Assembly: GCF_016482685.1 (NCBI RefSeq)
Contig: NZ_JACYHF010000003.1
Location: forward strand, 514,224 to 578,223
Direction: 5' to 3'
Origin: Streptomyces sp. DSM 110735
GTDB lineage: Bacteria; Actinomycetota; Actinomycetes; Streptomycetales; Streptomycetaceae
DNA: 64,000 nucleotides
This document shows, piece by piece, positions 1 to 8,119 of the stretch. The position numbers and the translations under genes were made by a program. The notes below the pieces were generated by a model. The model saw only the letters and a list, made by a program, of their open reading frames with translations, did not search any database and had not been told where the DNA came from. The number at the start of each line of letters is the position of its first letter. Within the stretch, counting starts at the first letter, position 1.

Positions 1-387
1 GGGCTCGGCGCGGACGTGGTCCTGGAGGCGGTCGGCGTGCCGGAGACCTTCGAGCTGTGCACCCGGCTGGTACGGCCCGGCGGCCGTGTCGCCAACATCG
101 GCGTCCACGGCGCCCCCGCCACCTTGCACCTGGAGGACCTGTGGAGCAGGGACGTCACGATCACGACCGGTCTGGTGGACACCTACTCCACCCCGACCCT
201 GCTGCGGATGACGGCGTCCGGCGCTCTGCCGACCGGCGAGCTGGTCACCCACACCTTCCCGCTGGACGACATGGAGGAGGCGTACGACGTCTTCGCGCAC
301 GCCGCCGAGACGGCCGCGCTGAAGGTGGTACTCGGCGCGGAGCGCTACGAGGTGGTCCCCACGGACTCCACGGACTCCACGGGCTGA
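1..387 (+). CDS. Zinc-type alcohol dehydrogenase family protein, C-terminal part (5' end outside window)
   Basis: The reading frame is open from the first base, so the gene starts outside the window. The visible 128 residues are the C-terminal half of a medium-chain dehydrogenase/reductase: the end of the Rossmann fold with the turn PGGRVANIGVHG, then the substrate-domain return ending near AALKVVLG. Family members oxidise alcohols with NAD(P). The catalytic zinc ligands would be in the missing N-terminal part, so zinc dependence cannot be checked. The tail ends in a repetitive DSTDSTG. It reads towards the PNPOx genes and the GAF histidine kinase downstream; alcohol dehydrogenases sit beside DosS-like kinases in other Streptomyces (recalled, not searched), so a shared redox or hypoxia role is an inference. 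Confidence 0.85.
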   Translation, partial: GLGADVVLEAVGVPETFELCTRLVRPGGRVANIGVHGAPATLHLEDLWSRDVTITTGLVDTYSTPTLLRMTASGALPTGELVTHTFPLDDMEEAYDVFAHAAETAALKVVLGAERYEVVPTDSTDSTG

Positions 388-454
388 ACCGGGGACCGGG
401 CGGACCGAGCGGACCGGGAACGGCCACCGCACACACGACCAGGCGAGAGCAGAG

Positions 455-1159
455 GTGACGGACGTGACCGAGCCGACCGGACGGACGACCACACCCCCGG
501 ACGCGGCGGACGCGTCCGGGACGCCCCGGGGCGATCTGGGCCGCCGCCTCGCGGCCCGGCGCGCGCAGCTCGGGCTGACGCGGGAGGAGGCGGCGGAGCG
601 CGCGGGCATGGCGCCCGGCTATCTCCGCTATCTGGAGGGCCATCCCGAGGCGGCGCCGGGCGCCGAGGTGCTGCTCAGGCTGGCCGACGCGCTGGAGACG
701 ACGGTGCCCGACCTGACCGGCGGCACCGTCGACCAGCCGCCGGGACCCGGGCAGGCGGCGCGCGGCGCCCGGTTCGAGTCGATCGGCACCGAGGAGTGCC
801 GGGCGCTGCTCGGCGACCACGGGGTGGGGCGCCTCGCGGTCGTCCCGGAGGACGGTCCGGTGGTCGTGCCGGTGAACTACACCGTGGTGGACAACACGAT
901 CGTCTTCCGGACCGCCGCGAATGCCACGCCCGCCCTCGCGGACGGCGAGCGGGTGGCGTTCGAGGTGGACCGGATCGACGACGCCTTCAGCCGGGGCTGG
1001 AGCGTGCTGGTGCGCGGCGACGCCCACATCGTGACCGACCCCGGCGAACGCGAGGAGCTGGCCGAGCGCGCCTACTCCGGTCCCTGGGCGGGCGGCACCC
1101 GGGACGTGTGGGTACGGCTCGCCCCGGACGCGGTGACGGGCCGGCGCATCACCGCGTGA
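455..1159 (+). CDS. XRE helix-turn-helix / pyridoxamine 5'-phosphate oxidase-like fusion protein
   Basis: The protein has 234 residues. An XRE-type helix-turn-helix lies at about residues 28-85 (LGLTREEAAERAGMAPGYL) and a split-barrel FMN-binding PNPOx-like domain at about 105-228 (GRLAVVPEDGPVVVPVNYTV, with the AFEVDRID strand). A DNA-binding domain joined to a flavin split barrel is common in actinobacteria; the PNPOx part is thought to bind FMN, F420 or haem rather than act in vitamin B6 synthesis. The GTG start at 455 follows a purine-rich GAGAGCAGAG. It converges on the second PNPOx gene at 1190. A flavin- or redox-responsive regulator is a reasonable inference; the ligand is unknown. 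Confidence 0.85.
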   Translation: MTDVTEPTGRTTTPPDAADASGTPRGDLGRRLAARRAQLGLTREEAAERAGMAPGYLRYLEGHPEAAPGAEVLLRLADALETTVPDLTGGTVDQPPGPGQAARGARFESIGTEECRALLGDHGVGRLAVVPEDGPVVVPVNYTVVDNTIVFRTAANATPALADGERVAFEVDRIDDAFSRGWSVLVRGDAHIVTDPGEREELAERAYSGPWAGGTRDVWVRLAPDAVTGRRITA

Positions 1160-1189
1160 CCACGGCGTGCACGGTCCCGCCCGCCTTTC

Positions 1190-1651
1190 TCAGGGCTCCA
1201 GGTCCAGGTCGTCCAGCAGTACGCCGGTGACGAGCCCCGGTCTGATCCGTACCGCGTAGTCCATCCCGTGCTGGGGCGCCCAGGGCACCAACAGGGCGCG
1301 GATGCGCGCGAGTTCGTCCGGGTCGGTGACCAGCCGGGCGTACCCGGTGACCACCACGCTCCAGCCGAGGTGGGTCTCCGGGTCGATGGCGTCCGCCTCG
1401 TAGGCGACGACCACCCCGCCCCCGCCGTCCCGCAGCGCCTGCGAGGTGAGCGCCGCGCCCTCGTGGGTGCGGATGACGATGTCGCCGCCGTCCAGCACAT
1501 GGTTGACGGGGCGGACGGTGGGCAGCGCGTCCTGTGTAAAAACGATTCTGCCGAGGGACACACTGCCCAGCAGCCGCAGTGCCTCGGCCCGGTCGAGGTC
1601 GACACGTTGGCGCGCCGGGCGCGGGTCGCAGGGCACGGGTTGCTTCTTCAT
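1190..1651 (-). CDS. Pyridoxamine 5'-phosphate oxidase family protein
   Basis: This is a single-domain split-barrel protein of 153 residues, with LGRIVFTQDALPTVRPVNHVL and WSVVVTGYARLVTDPDEL matching the FMN-binding PNPOx-like fold. It resembles the C-terminal domain of the neighbouring XRE-PNPOx protein. The frame is open to 1831, but the ATG at 1651 (MKKQPVPCDP) has a GGAGAG ribosome site 8 bases upstream, and residues before it look like non-coding translation. It is divergent from the GAF histidine kinase at 1997. Single-domain PNPOx proteins of this kind are often members of DosR-like dormancy regulons; that link is inferred from context. Confidence 0.85.
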   Translation of the reverse strand: MKKQPVPCDPRPARQRVDLDRAEALRLLGSVSLGRIVFTQDALPTVRPVNHVLDGGDIVIRTHEGAALTSQALRDGGGGVVVAYEADAIDPETHLGWSVVVTGYARLVTDPDELARIRALLVPWAPQHGMDYAVRIRPGLVTGVLLDDLDLEP

Positions 1652-1996
1652 GGGCACGGCTCTCCGGTCGGCCGTCGGCGCCCGGGCAAGGGTGGGGCGG
1701 CGCCTCGTGGGCGGAGCGGCACCGCGGGGGACCGGTGCCGCTCCTCGGTCCACTGTGGTCCACCGCCCGCCGCCCTTCCAGTGCCGTTCGGCCCTAGGTT
1801 GACGGGCCGGACGATCCTCCCCCTCCCCCACCTGGCGGAGGCCGGACGCCCTGTCGCACGCGTGCGACCGCGCGGGACCGGCGGGCGGTCACCGGGTGGC
1901 CCGTTCCGCGTACCGGGGCACACCGGGGACCGATACGGTGGAGACGACGACCTGGACGGTGCCGGGTTCGCGCGCCGAGGGACGTGGAGGAACGTG
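1652..1996. other. Divergent intergenic region between PNPOx gene and GAF histidine kinase
   Basis: These 345 bases hold the two divergent promoters. An imperfect inverted repeat CGGCCC / GGGCCG (1789-1794 and 1804-1809, 9-base spacer) lies roughly 140 bases before the PNPOx start. No clear DosR box (GGGAC-N8-GTCCC type) was recognised. Nothing in the stretch looks coding apart from frames that run in from the flanking genes. Confidence 0.5.
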
Positions 1997-3715
1997 GTGG
2001 CAAGCTCCAAGGAGCCCCGCGTGCTGCTGCCGCAACTGAAGCTCGACGAGCTGCTGGAGGAGTTGCAGGCCCGGATCGACGCGGCCAGGGGCACCCGGGA
2101 CCGCGTGCACAGCCTGCTGGAGGCGGTGCTCAGCGTCGGGCGCGAACTCGACCTGGAGCAGGCGCTGCACTCCATCGTGGAGGCGGCGGCGGTGCTGGTC
2201 GACGCCGAGTACGCGGCGCTGGGCGTCATCGGACCCGACGGCCGGACGCTCTCCGCCTTCCACACCGTCGGCGTCTCGGACGAGAAGATCACCGAGATCG
2301 GTCCCTACCCGCAGGGCCACGGCATCCTCGGCGAGCTGATCCGCCACCCCGAGCCGCTGCGCCTGTCGAAGATCTCCGAGCACGCGGCGTCGTACGGCTT
2401 CCCGCCCAACCACCCGCCGATGCAGAGCTTCCTCGGGGTGCCGATCCGGGTCCGCGACCAGGTGTTCGGCAATCTGTACCTCACCGAGAAGCGCGGCGGC
2501 GTGGAGTTCGACGAGGAGGACGAGTCGGTGCTGTCCACGCTGGCCGTCGCGGCCGGGGTGGCCATCGACAACGCCCGGCTCTACGAGGACTCGCGGCTGC
2601 GCGAGCGCTGGCTGCTGGCGAACGCGGAGATCACCCACCGGCTGATGCTCGGCAGCGAGCGCGCCGAGGCTCTCGACCTGATCGCGGAGCGCGCCCGGGA
2701 CATCACCGGCTCCGCGCTGGCCGCCGTCGCGATGCCGGTGGAGGACACCGTCTCGCTGACCGTGGAGATCGCCGTGGGCGCGGGCGCGGAGGCACACCGG
2801 GGGCTCGTCCAGCCGCTCGACGAGGGGCTGATGGGGCTCGCGTACTCCTCCGCCGAGCCGGTGACCAGCGACGACATCACGCGGGACGACCGGATAGACG
2901 CCGACCCGACGCTCTTCAAGGGGCTCGGTCCCGCCGTGGCGGTGCCCATCGGCACCGGTGAGGGCGGGATGCGCGGTGTGGTGCTGCTTGCGCGCGAGGC
3001 GGGGGCGTCGCCGTTCTCGGAGAAGGAGACCGAGCTGCTCCAGGGCTTCGCCGGGCAGGCCGCGCTCGCGATGGAGCTGGCCGAACGCCGTCAGGACGCG
3101 CAGCAGCTCGCCGTCCTCGAGGACCGCGACCGGATCGCGCGCGACCTGCACGACCTGGCCATCCAGCGGCTGTTCGCCACCGGGATGACCCTGCAGAGCG
3201 CGGGCCGCTTCATCGAGCACCCCAAGGCGGCCGAGCGGGTGCTGCGCGCGGTGGACGACCTGGACGAGACCATCAAGATCATCCGGTCGACCATCTTCGG
3301 TCTGCGCACCCGCGACGGCGCGAGTGGCAGCGGGCTGCGGTCGCGGGTCGTGCGGGTGGCCGGGGAGGCGGCGCCGGTGCTCGGTCTCGCGCCCGGGGTG
3401 CGCATGGAGGGGCTGATCGACACCGAGGTGCCGCCGGGGATCGCCGACGACGTGATCGCCGTCCTCTCCGAGGCACTCACCAACATCGCCCGGCACGCCC
3501 ACGCCGACCGCGCCGACGTGCTGCTCACCACCGACGGCCGCGAGGTCCGGCTGCGGGTCTCGGACAACGGCGTCGGCATCCCCTCCGGCGGTCGTCGCAG
3601 CGGGCTGCGCAACATGGCCGAGCGGGCGGAGCAGTCGGGCGGACGGCTGGAGACGACGACGCCGGAGGGCGGCGGGACCGTGGTGGACTGGCGGGTACCG
3701 CTCCCCGCCAACTGA
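1997..3715 (+). CDS. DosS/DevS-like sensor histidine kinase with two GAF domains
   Basis: The protein has 572 residues. Order: a short helical N-terminus, GAF-A at about 55-200, GAF-B at about 225-365, a HisKA_3 dimerisation helix with the phospho-acceptor His near 385 (DRIARDLHDLAIQRLFATGM), and an HATPase_c domain (LSEALTNIARHAHAD, SDNGVGIP, GLRNMAERA). GAF-A keeps GFPPNHPPMQSFLGVP, a hallmark of the haem-binding GAF-A of mycobacterial DosS/DevS, so O2, NO or CO sensing is plausible; the histidine there is a candidate ligand (inference). GTG 1997 has GGAGG 6 bases upstream; GTG 1994 is an alternative. There are no transmembrane segments, so it is cytosolic. No response regulator adjoins it inside the window. 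Confidence 0.92.
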   Translation: MASSKEPRVLLPQLKLDELLEELQARIDAARGTRDRVHSLLEAVLSVGRELDLEQALHSIVEAAAVLVDAEYAALGVIGPDGRTLSAFHTVGVSDEKITEIGPYPQGHGILGELIRHPEPLRLSKISEHAASYGFPPNHPPMQSFLGVPIRVRDQVFGNLYLTEKRGGVEFDEEDESVLSTLAVAAGVAIDNARLYEDSRLRERWLLANAEITHRLMLGSERAEALDLIAERARDITGSALAAVAMPVEDTVSLTVEIAVGAGAEAHRGLVQPLDEGLMGLAYSSAEPVTSDDITRDDRIDADPTLFKGLGPAVAVPIGTGEGGMRGVVLLAREAGASPFSEKETELLQGFAGQAALAMELAERRQDAQQLAVLEDRDRIARDLHDLAIQRLFATGMTLQSAGRFIEHPKAAERVLRAVDDLDETIKIIRSTIFGLRTRDGASGSGLRSRVVRVAGEAAPVLGLAPGVRMEGLIDTEVPPGIADDVIAVLSEALTNIARHAHADRADVLLTTDGREVRLRVSDNGVGIPSGGRRSGLRNMAERAEQSGGRLETTTPEGGGTVVDWRVPLPAN

Positions 3716-3754
3716 GCCCCGGGGAACCGCGCCTCACGCCCGGGAAACCGCCGC

Positions 3755-4348
3755 TCACGCGTGGGCGCGCAGCGCCGCCAGAGCGGTGTCGAGGTGGTCG
3801 GCGGTGCGGGGGCGGTTGTACGGCAGCTTGCCCAGGACGACGGCCATGCCGCAGGTGTTGGTGAGCGCGGAGAAGACGAGCCCGCCCGCGATCGCGGCCG
3901 ACAGCACCTGGAAGGCGGGGTGCACGAGCCACCCGAGCACCAGTCCGAGCAGCACCAGCGTGCCCGCCGTGAAGCGGACCTGGCGCTCCATCGCCCACAC
4001 CGCCCTCGCCTCGGTGGCGGGCGGCACGGTCAGCTCGTACCCCCGCGCCGCCCAGGCGCCGGTGCCGCCCTCCAGGGTCGCGGTCACGATCCCCTGCTCC
4101 GCCAGCAAGCGGCTCGCGCTCTCCGCCCGCGCCCCCGAGGCGCACACCACGAGCACCTCCCCGTGCCGCGCCGCCTGCTCGATCTCGGGCAGCGCCCGCC
4201 GCACCTGGTCCAGCGGGACGTTGAGGGCTCCGGGCAGATGCCCCGAGCCGTACTCGCCCGCCGTACGCACGTCGATCACGATGAACTCGTCCAGCCGCGC
4301 GCGAACCTGCTCGGTGCCGAGGACGACCGGGGTGGGGAAATTGGCCAT
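3755..4348 (-). CDS. Rhodanese-like protein with C-terminal membrane segment
   Basis: A rhodanese (sulfurtransferase) domain occupies about residues 8-105. The active-site loop VVCASGARAESA contains the catalytic Cys expected to carry a persulfide. It is followed by a hydrophobic hairpin (TLVLLGLVLGWLVHPAFQVLSAAIAGGLVF), an arrangement known from YgaP-type membrane rhodaneses. The likely role is sulfane-sulfur handling at the membrane. ATG 4348 begins the conserved region; an upstream ATG at 4405 would add 19 Pro-rich residues, and neither start has a strong ribosome site. It is convergent with the histidine kinase upstream. Confidence 0.85.
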   Translation of the reverse strand: MANFPTPVVLGTEQVRARLDEFIVIDVRTAGEYGSGHLPGALNVPLDQVRRALPEIEQAARHGEVLVVCASGARAESASRLLAEQGIVTATLEGGTGAWAARGYELTVPPATEARAVWAMERQVRFTAGTLVLLGLVLGWLVHPAFQVLSAAIAGGLVFSALTNTCGMAVVLGKLPYNRPRTADHLDTALAALRAHA

Positions 4349-4432
4349 GGCCGGAATGTACGGTACCGGCGGCGGGAAAGCCCCCTGTGGCGGGTACGGC
4401 TTCATGGAGCGTTCATGGTCCGGACCCCGCCC

Positions 4433-5086
4433 TCACCCCGCCGCCCCCGCCGCGTACGCCAGCGGCGGCGCGATCGCCTGGACGTCCGCCCCCTCCCCCA
4501 CCCACAGCCCGATGAACAGCGCGGCGGTCGCCTCCAGCAAACCCGCCCGGTCGAGACCCCCGGCGGCCACCGGCGTACACCCGGCATCCCGGACGAGCGT
4601 GCCGACGAGGGCGAGCGCCGCCGGATCGTCCCCGCAGACCGGGACGGCGAGCGGACGCCCGTCGAAGACCGGCGGCGCCATGCGCCACACGCCCTCGTGG
4701 CAGAGGTTGAACGCCTTGACCACCCGGGCACCGGGCGCCGCGAGCACCAGCCGCCGCGCGGCCGACGGACCGTCCCCCGTCAGCAGCCGGAACCCGGGCG
4801 CCCCGACGGGGTTGGAGCAGTCGAGCAGCACCTTGCCGTCGAGGGCGGCGCTCAACTCCCGCACCACCACCTCCCCCACGCCGTAGGGCAGCGCGACCAG
4901 CACCACCTCCCCCGCCCCGGCCGCCGCCGCCAGGTCTCCGTGCCGTACGCCGTCCCCCAGCCGCTCCGCGAGCCGCCGCGCGCGGTCCGTGTCCCGTCCG
5001 CCGACGGTCACCTCGTGCCCCGCCCGCACCCAGTGCGCGGCGAGCGCGTCCGCCATGTTCCCCGTGCCCAGCACACCGATCCGCAT
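4433..5086 (-). CDS. NADPH-dependent F420 reductase family oxidoreductase
   Basis: The protein has 217 residues with an N-terminal Rossmann fold (MRIGVLGTGNMADALAAHW) and conserved middle segments (EVVLVALPYGVGEVV, VLLDCSNPVG, ARVVKAFN) of the F420H2:NADP+ oxidoreductase / NADP-oxidoreductase coenzyme-F420-dependent family. Bona fide members pass hydride between F420H2 and NADP+; many short homologues have no proven substrate. ATG 5086 is preceded by GGAAGGGG with suitable spacing. It is divergent from the HxlR regulator at 5154 with only 67 bases between starts, which suggests local control by that regulator. Confidence 0.88.
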   Translation of the reverse strand: MRIGVLGTGNMADALAAHWVRAGHEVTVGGRDTDRARRLAERLGDGVRHGDLAAAAGAGEVVLVALPYGVGEVVVRELSAALDGKVLLDCSNPVGAPGFRLLTGDGPSAARRLVLAAPGARVVKAFNLCHEGVWRMAPPVFDGRPLAVPVCGDDPAALALVGTLVRDAGCTPVAAGGLDRAGLLEATAALFIGLWVGEGADVQAIAPPLAYAAGAAG

Positions 5087-5153
5087 CGAACTGCCCCTTC
5101 CCTCAAGCGATTTCACGGCCACGCTAGAGGTCCCGCCGGGCACCATTCGGTAC

Positions 5154-5513
5154 GTGACGACCGACGCCTTCCTCGCGGACTGCCGCGCCCGCCTCGCCTT
5201 CGACCTGCTGTCCCACACCTGGAACGCCGTGGTCCTCTGGGCCCTGCGCGAGGGTCCCGTACGCCCCCGGGAACTGCGCGGCAGGATCGGCGGGATCAGC
5301 CCCAAGGTGCTCACCGAGACGCTGCGGCGGCTGCAGTTCAACGGCCTGGTGGAACGGCACGCGTACGCCGAGGCGCCGCCCCGGGTGGAGTACCGGCTCA
5401 CCGACCTGGGCCGTACGCTCCTCGCACCCGTCGACGCCATCGGCGCGTGGGCGTTCGCGCACGGGGACGAGGTGATGGAGGCACAGGCACGGGCTGTCGG
5501 TGACACCCCCTAG
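5154..5513 (+). CDS. HxlR-family winged-helix transcriptional regulator
   Basis: A 119-residue protein of the HxlR family: WNAVVLWALREGPVRPRELRGRIGGISPKVLTETLRRLQFNGLVERHAY forms the winged helix and PRVEYRLTDLGRTLLAPV the wing. Members often sense electrophiles or aldehydes and control an adjacent oxidoreductase. The GTG at 5154 gives a standard-length protein; there is no good ribosome site before it, so a leaderless transcript is possible. The divergent F420-type reductase is the obvious target. Confidence 0.88.
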   Translation: MTTDAFLADCRARLAFDLLSHTWNAVVLWALREGPVRPRELRGRIGGISPKVLTETLRRLQFNGLVERHAYAEAPPRVEYRLTDLGRTLLAPVDAIGAWAFAHGDEVMEAQARAVGDTP

Positions 5514-5565
5514 GCGTGAGCGGCACGAGCGACTCCGCCGCGTCACCCCCGATGAGGCGTTTCCT

Positions 5566-5600
5566 CCCGGTTCGGGCGGAGCGAACCCACCCGAACCGGG
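5566..5600 (+). terminator. Perfect 11-bp inverted repeat before the SpoIIE phosphatase gene
   Basis: CCCGGTTCGGG (5566-5576) and CCCGAACCGGG (5590-5600) are perfect inverted copies around a 13-base loop. The element starts 53 bases after the HxlR stop codon and ends 3 bases before the GGGGAAG ribosome site of the next gene. It could terminate the HxlR transcript, be an operator, or form an RNA hairpin beside the ribosome site. Confidence 0.55.
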
Positions 5601-5612
5601 TAGGGGAAGCCC

Positions 5613-6905
5613 ATGGACAGCTTCGAGGTGGACGCAGCACTGCAGGAGGCGCTCGACCGCCTCACCCTGTTGAACCAGACCGGCGCCGTCCTGGCGAGCA
5701 CCCTGGACGCGGTCAAGGGGCTGCGCCGGGTGTGCCGGGTCCTCGTGCCCGCGCTGGCCGACTGGAGCGTCGCCGACGTCATGGACGAGGCGGGGCGGCT
5801 GGAGCGCGTCTGCGTCACCCATCACGACCCGCACACCCCGGTCACGGGGCTCACCGGCGTCCTGCCCGCCGTGCGCGAGGACTCCGGCGGTCCCTGGGCG
5901 CGGGTGCTGCGCGGCTCGGGCGCGCTGCTGCTGAGCCCCGAGGAGTTCGCCCCGGAGAGCACGCCGAGCGATCCGCTGCACGCGCTCAACTCCGCCCTGT
6001 TCCGGCGCATGGGCGGCGCGTCAGGGGTCGTGGCGCCGCTGCGCGCCCGGCGCCGTATCCTCGGCGCGCTGGCGCTCGGCCGCGGACCGGACCGTCCGCC
6101 CCTGACGGAGGACGACCTGGACCTCGTGGAGGGGCTCGCCCACCGCGCCGCGCTGTACGTCGACAACGCGCGTCTGCACGCCGAGGTGCAGACCATCGCG
6201 GAACGGCTGCAGCGCTCGCTGCTGCCCGCCCTGCCCGAGGTGGGCGGTCTGCGGATCGCCGCGCGCTACTCTCCCGCCACCGCCACCGCGCAGATCGGCG
6301 GCGACTGGTACGACAGTTTCGTGCTGCCCGGCGGCGACACCGCGCTGATCATCGGCGATGTGACGGGTCATGACCTGCAGGCCGCGGTGACGATGAGCCA
6401 GATCCGCAACATGCTCCGGGGCATCGCCTGCGACCGCCAGGAACCGCCCGGACACATCCTGCGCCGCCTGGACCTCGCCATCGCCGCCCTCAACCCGCAC
6501 CAGACGGCCACCTGTGTGTACGCCCTGCTCAAGGGTCCCGGCGACGACGGGCGCTACACCCTGCACTGGAGCCGGGCCGGGCATCTGCCGCCGCTGCTGG
6601 TGAGCGCGGGCGGCGACACGAGGTATCTGGAGGACGCGCACGGCATGGTGCTCGGGGTCGACCCGGCTGCCATCCGGTCGAGCGCGTCGACCCCGCTGCC
6701 GCCCGGCGGCACCCTCCTGCTCTACACCGACGGACTGGTGGAGCGGCGCAGCGAGCCCCTCGACCACAGCCTCACCCGGCTGCGCCAGCACGCGGCTGCC
6801 CTGGTCGACCAGAGCCTGGACACGATGTGCGACGAGCTGATGGCGGGGATGCTGCCCAACGGCAGCGACGACGTCGCGCTGATCGCCCTCCGCCTGCCGA
6901 TGTGA
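5613..6905 (+). CDS. GAF domain / PP2C-type SpoIIE serine phosphatase
   Basis: The protein has 430 residues: a GAF sensor domain at about 15-190 (LLNQTGAVLASTLDAVKGLRR through YVDNARLHAEV) and a SpoIIE phosphatase domain at about 200-430. Metal-binding acidic motifs are visible: GGDWYDSFVLPGGDTALIIGDVTGHD, RAGHLPPLL, LYTDGLVE and GSDDVALI. Family members dephosphorylate anti-anti-sigma factors or related regulators in partner-switching networks. The ATG has GGGGAAG 5 bases upstream. No anti-sigma antagonist adjoins it, so its target is unknown; an unrelated HATPase gene lies at 14540. Confidence 0.92.
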   Translation: MDSFEVDAALQEALDRLTLLNQTGAVLASTLDAVKGLRRVCRVLVPALADWSVADVMDEAGRLERVCVTHHDPHTPVTGLTGVLPAVREDSGGPWARVLRGSGALLLSPEEFAPESTPSDPLHALNSALFRRMGGASGVVAPLRARRRILGALALGRGPDRPPLTEDDLDLVEGLAHRAALYVDNARLHAEVQTIAERLQRSLLPALPEVGGLRIAARYSPATATAQIGGDWYDSFVLPGGDTALIIGDVTGHDLQAAVTMSQIRNMLRGIACDRQEPPGHILRRLDLAIAALNPHQTATCVYALLKGPGDDGRYTLHWSRAGHLPPLLVSAGGDTRYLEDAHGMVLGVDPAAIRSSASTPLPPGGTLLLYTDGLVERRSEPLDHSLTRLRQHAAALVDQSLDTMCDELMAGMLPNGSDDVALIALRLPM

Positions 6906-6941
6906 GGCGGAGGGCGACCGGCGGACCGCGTGGACGGGTCG

Positions 6942-7430
6942 TCAGGCGTGGAGCAGCTTGTTGAAGAAGGTGCGGTACTGCTGGAGCGCCACGCGCAGCC
7001 CCTCCGTCTCCACCTCCTGGCCCCGGCTCCACTGGGACTCGAGTTCCTTCTTGTGGTCGGCGAAGGTCTCGGCGAGGGACTGGATGACCTCGGCCACCAG
7101 CGCGTCGGCCGAGTGGACCGCGTCCTTCGGGTCGTCCACGAAGGTGCCCTGGATGCGCGTCCAGCGCTCGCGGTAGTCCTCCGCCTCCTTCGGCTCGATC
7201 AGCGGCTCGGCGTCCGGCTCGGGCGTCCGCTCGCCCCGCCCGCCGGACTGCTGACCCCCGGCGCCCTCGGCGCCCTCCGCGCCCTCCGCCGTAGCCCGCT
7301 CGTTCGGCAGGGCGGTGCCCTCGCCCGGATAGGCGGGCGGCGTCTCGGGCGCGGCGCGGCGCTCGGGGTGCGCCAGGTCCTCGGTGGTCAGTCCGGTGTC
7401 GGTGGCGTCGGAGTGGGTGTGGTGCGACAT
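6942..7430 (-). CDS. Hypothetical protein, soluble paralogue of the next upstream gene
   Basis: A 162-residue protein. The first 80 residues are low-complexity and rich in Ala, Gly, Glu and Pro (EGAEGAEGAGG), probably disordered. The C-terminal half (YRERWTRIQGTFVDDPKDAV, ADALVAEVIQSLAETF, LRVALQQYRTFFNKLL) matches position by position the C-terminal half of the protein at 7479-8063, so the pair shares an uncharacterised helical domain. There is no signal peptide or membrane segment. ATG 7430 has GGAAGGGAAC upstream. It is probably second in a two-gene operon with its paralogue. Function unknown. Confidence 0.8.
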   Translation of the reverse strand: MSHHTHSDATDTGLTTEDLAHPERRAAPETPPAYPGEGTALPNERATAEGAEGAEGAGGQQSGGRGERTPEPDAEPLIEPKEAEDYRERWTRIQGTFVDDPKDAVHSADALVAEVIQSLAETFADHKKELESQWSRGQEVETEGLRVALQQYRTFFNKLLHA

Positions 7431-7478
7431 GGCGAGTTCCCTTCCTTGTCCTCGGGCGTACGGTCCTGGGGCGTACGG

Positions 7479-8063
7479 TCAGGCCGCGTGCGGCGAGTCC
7501 CCGCGCCGGTGCGTGCCGCCGGTGCCACCGGTGCCGCCCAGCAGTTCCTGGAACAGGGCGCGGTAGTGCACCATGGCGCCGCGCAGCTCCTCGGTGGTCG
7601 CCTCGCCCTGCTCGTTGCGTCGGCTGATGTCGTGGGCGGCGCGGTACTGCTCCAGGGTGTTCGCGTGCTCCACGGAGAGGTCCTTGAGCCGCTGCTCGAA
7701 GCCTTCCGTCGGGTAGCCGCGGTCCCGCATGAGCTGGGTGACCAGCCGGTCGGCGTCCGTGACGCTGCGGTCCGGGTGGTCCACGAACTCCTGCTGCGCC
7801 TTGTTCCAGTCCTCGGCGTACCGCTCACGGGCGCCCGGGGGCAGTTCGCGGATGTCGAGATCGCGGTGCCGCTTCTCCCGGGAGTGCAGCTCGCGCTCGG
7901 CAGCCAGCCTGCCGTCGCCGGACTGTACGGCCCTGTCGTACTCGGGTCCGAAGCGCTCGCGCAGCCTGCGGCGCCGTACCACGAAGAAGACGACCAAGGT
8001 GATCAGCGCCAGGATGACCACGATGGGGACGATGATGGCGATCAGCGTTTCGGTGGTGGACAT
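7479..8063 (-). CDS. Membrane-anchored hypothetical protein with shared C-terminal helical domain
   Basis: A 194-residue protein with one N-terminal transmembrane segment (residues about 7-29, LIAIIVPIVVILALITLVVFFVV), then a basic stop-transfer (RRRRLRERF), and a cytosolic helical region. DWNKAQQEFVDHPDRSVTDADRLVTQLM and MVHYRALFQELL align with the downstream paralogue. ATG 8063 has GGGGAGG 5 bases upstream. The ribosome site sits in the loop of a small hairpin (CATGGG / CCCATG) that includes the start codon, so translation might be modulated. Family seen in Streptomyces; function unknown. Confidence 0.82.
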   Translation of the reverse strand: MSTTETLIAIIVPIVVILALITLVVFFVVRRRRLRERFGPEYDRAVQSGDGRLAAERELHSREKRHRDLDIRELPPGARERYAEDWNKAQQEFVDHPDRSVTDADRLVTQLMRDRGYPTEGFEQRLKDLSVEHANTLEQYRAAHDISRRNEQGEATTEELRGAMVHYRALFQELLGGTGGTGGTHRRGDSPHAA

Positions 8064-8085
8064 GGGACCTCCCCATGGGTCCGTC

Positions 8086-8119
8086 GACGAGTGCGGTCCG
8101 GTGACGAGTGCGGTCCGGT
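8086..8119. repeat. 17-bp perfect tandem repeat upstream of the membrane-protein operon
   Basis: GACGAGTGCGGTCCGGT occurs twice without a gap (8086-8102 and 8103-8119), followed by a partial third start (GACGGGG). It lies 23-56 bases upstream of the ATG at 8063, where a promoter would be. It could be a pair of direct-repeat operator sites or simple slippage. Confidence 0.7.

Noticed and set aside
1889..3502. A 537-codon open frame opposite the GAF histidine kinase
   Set aside because: Low-complexity His/Arg/Gly-rich translation and no ribosome site; shadow of the kinase gene.
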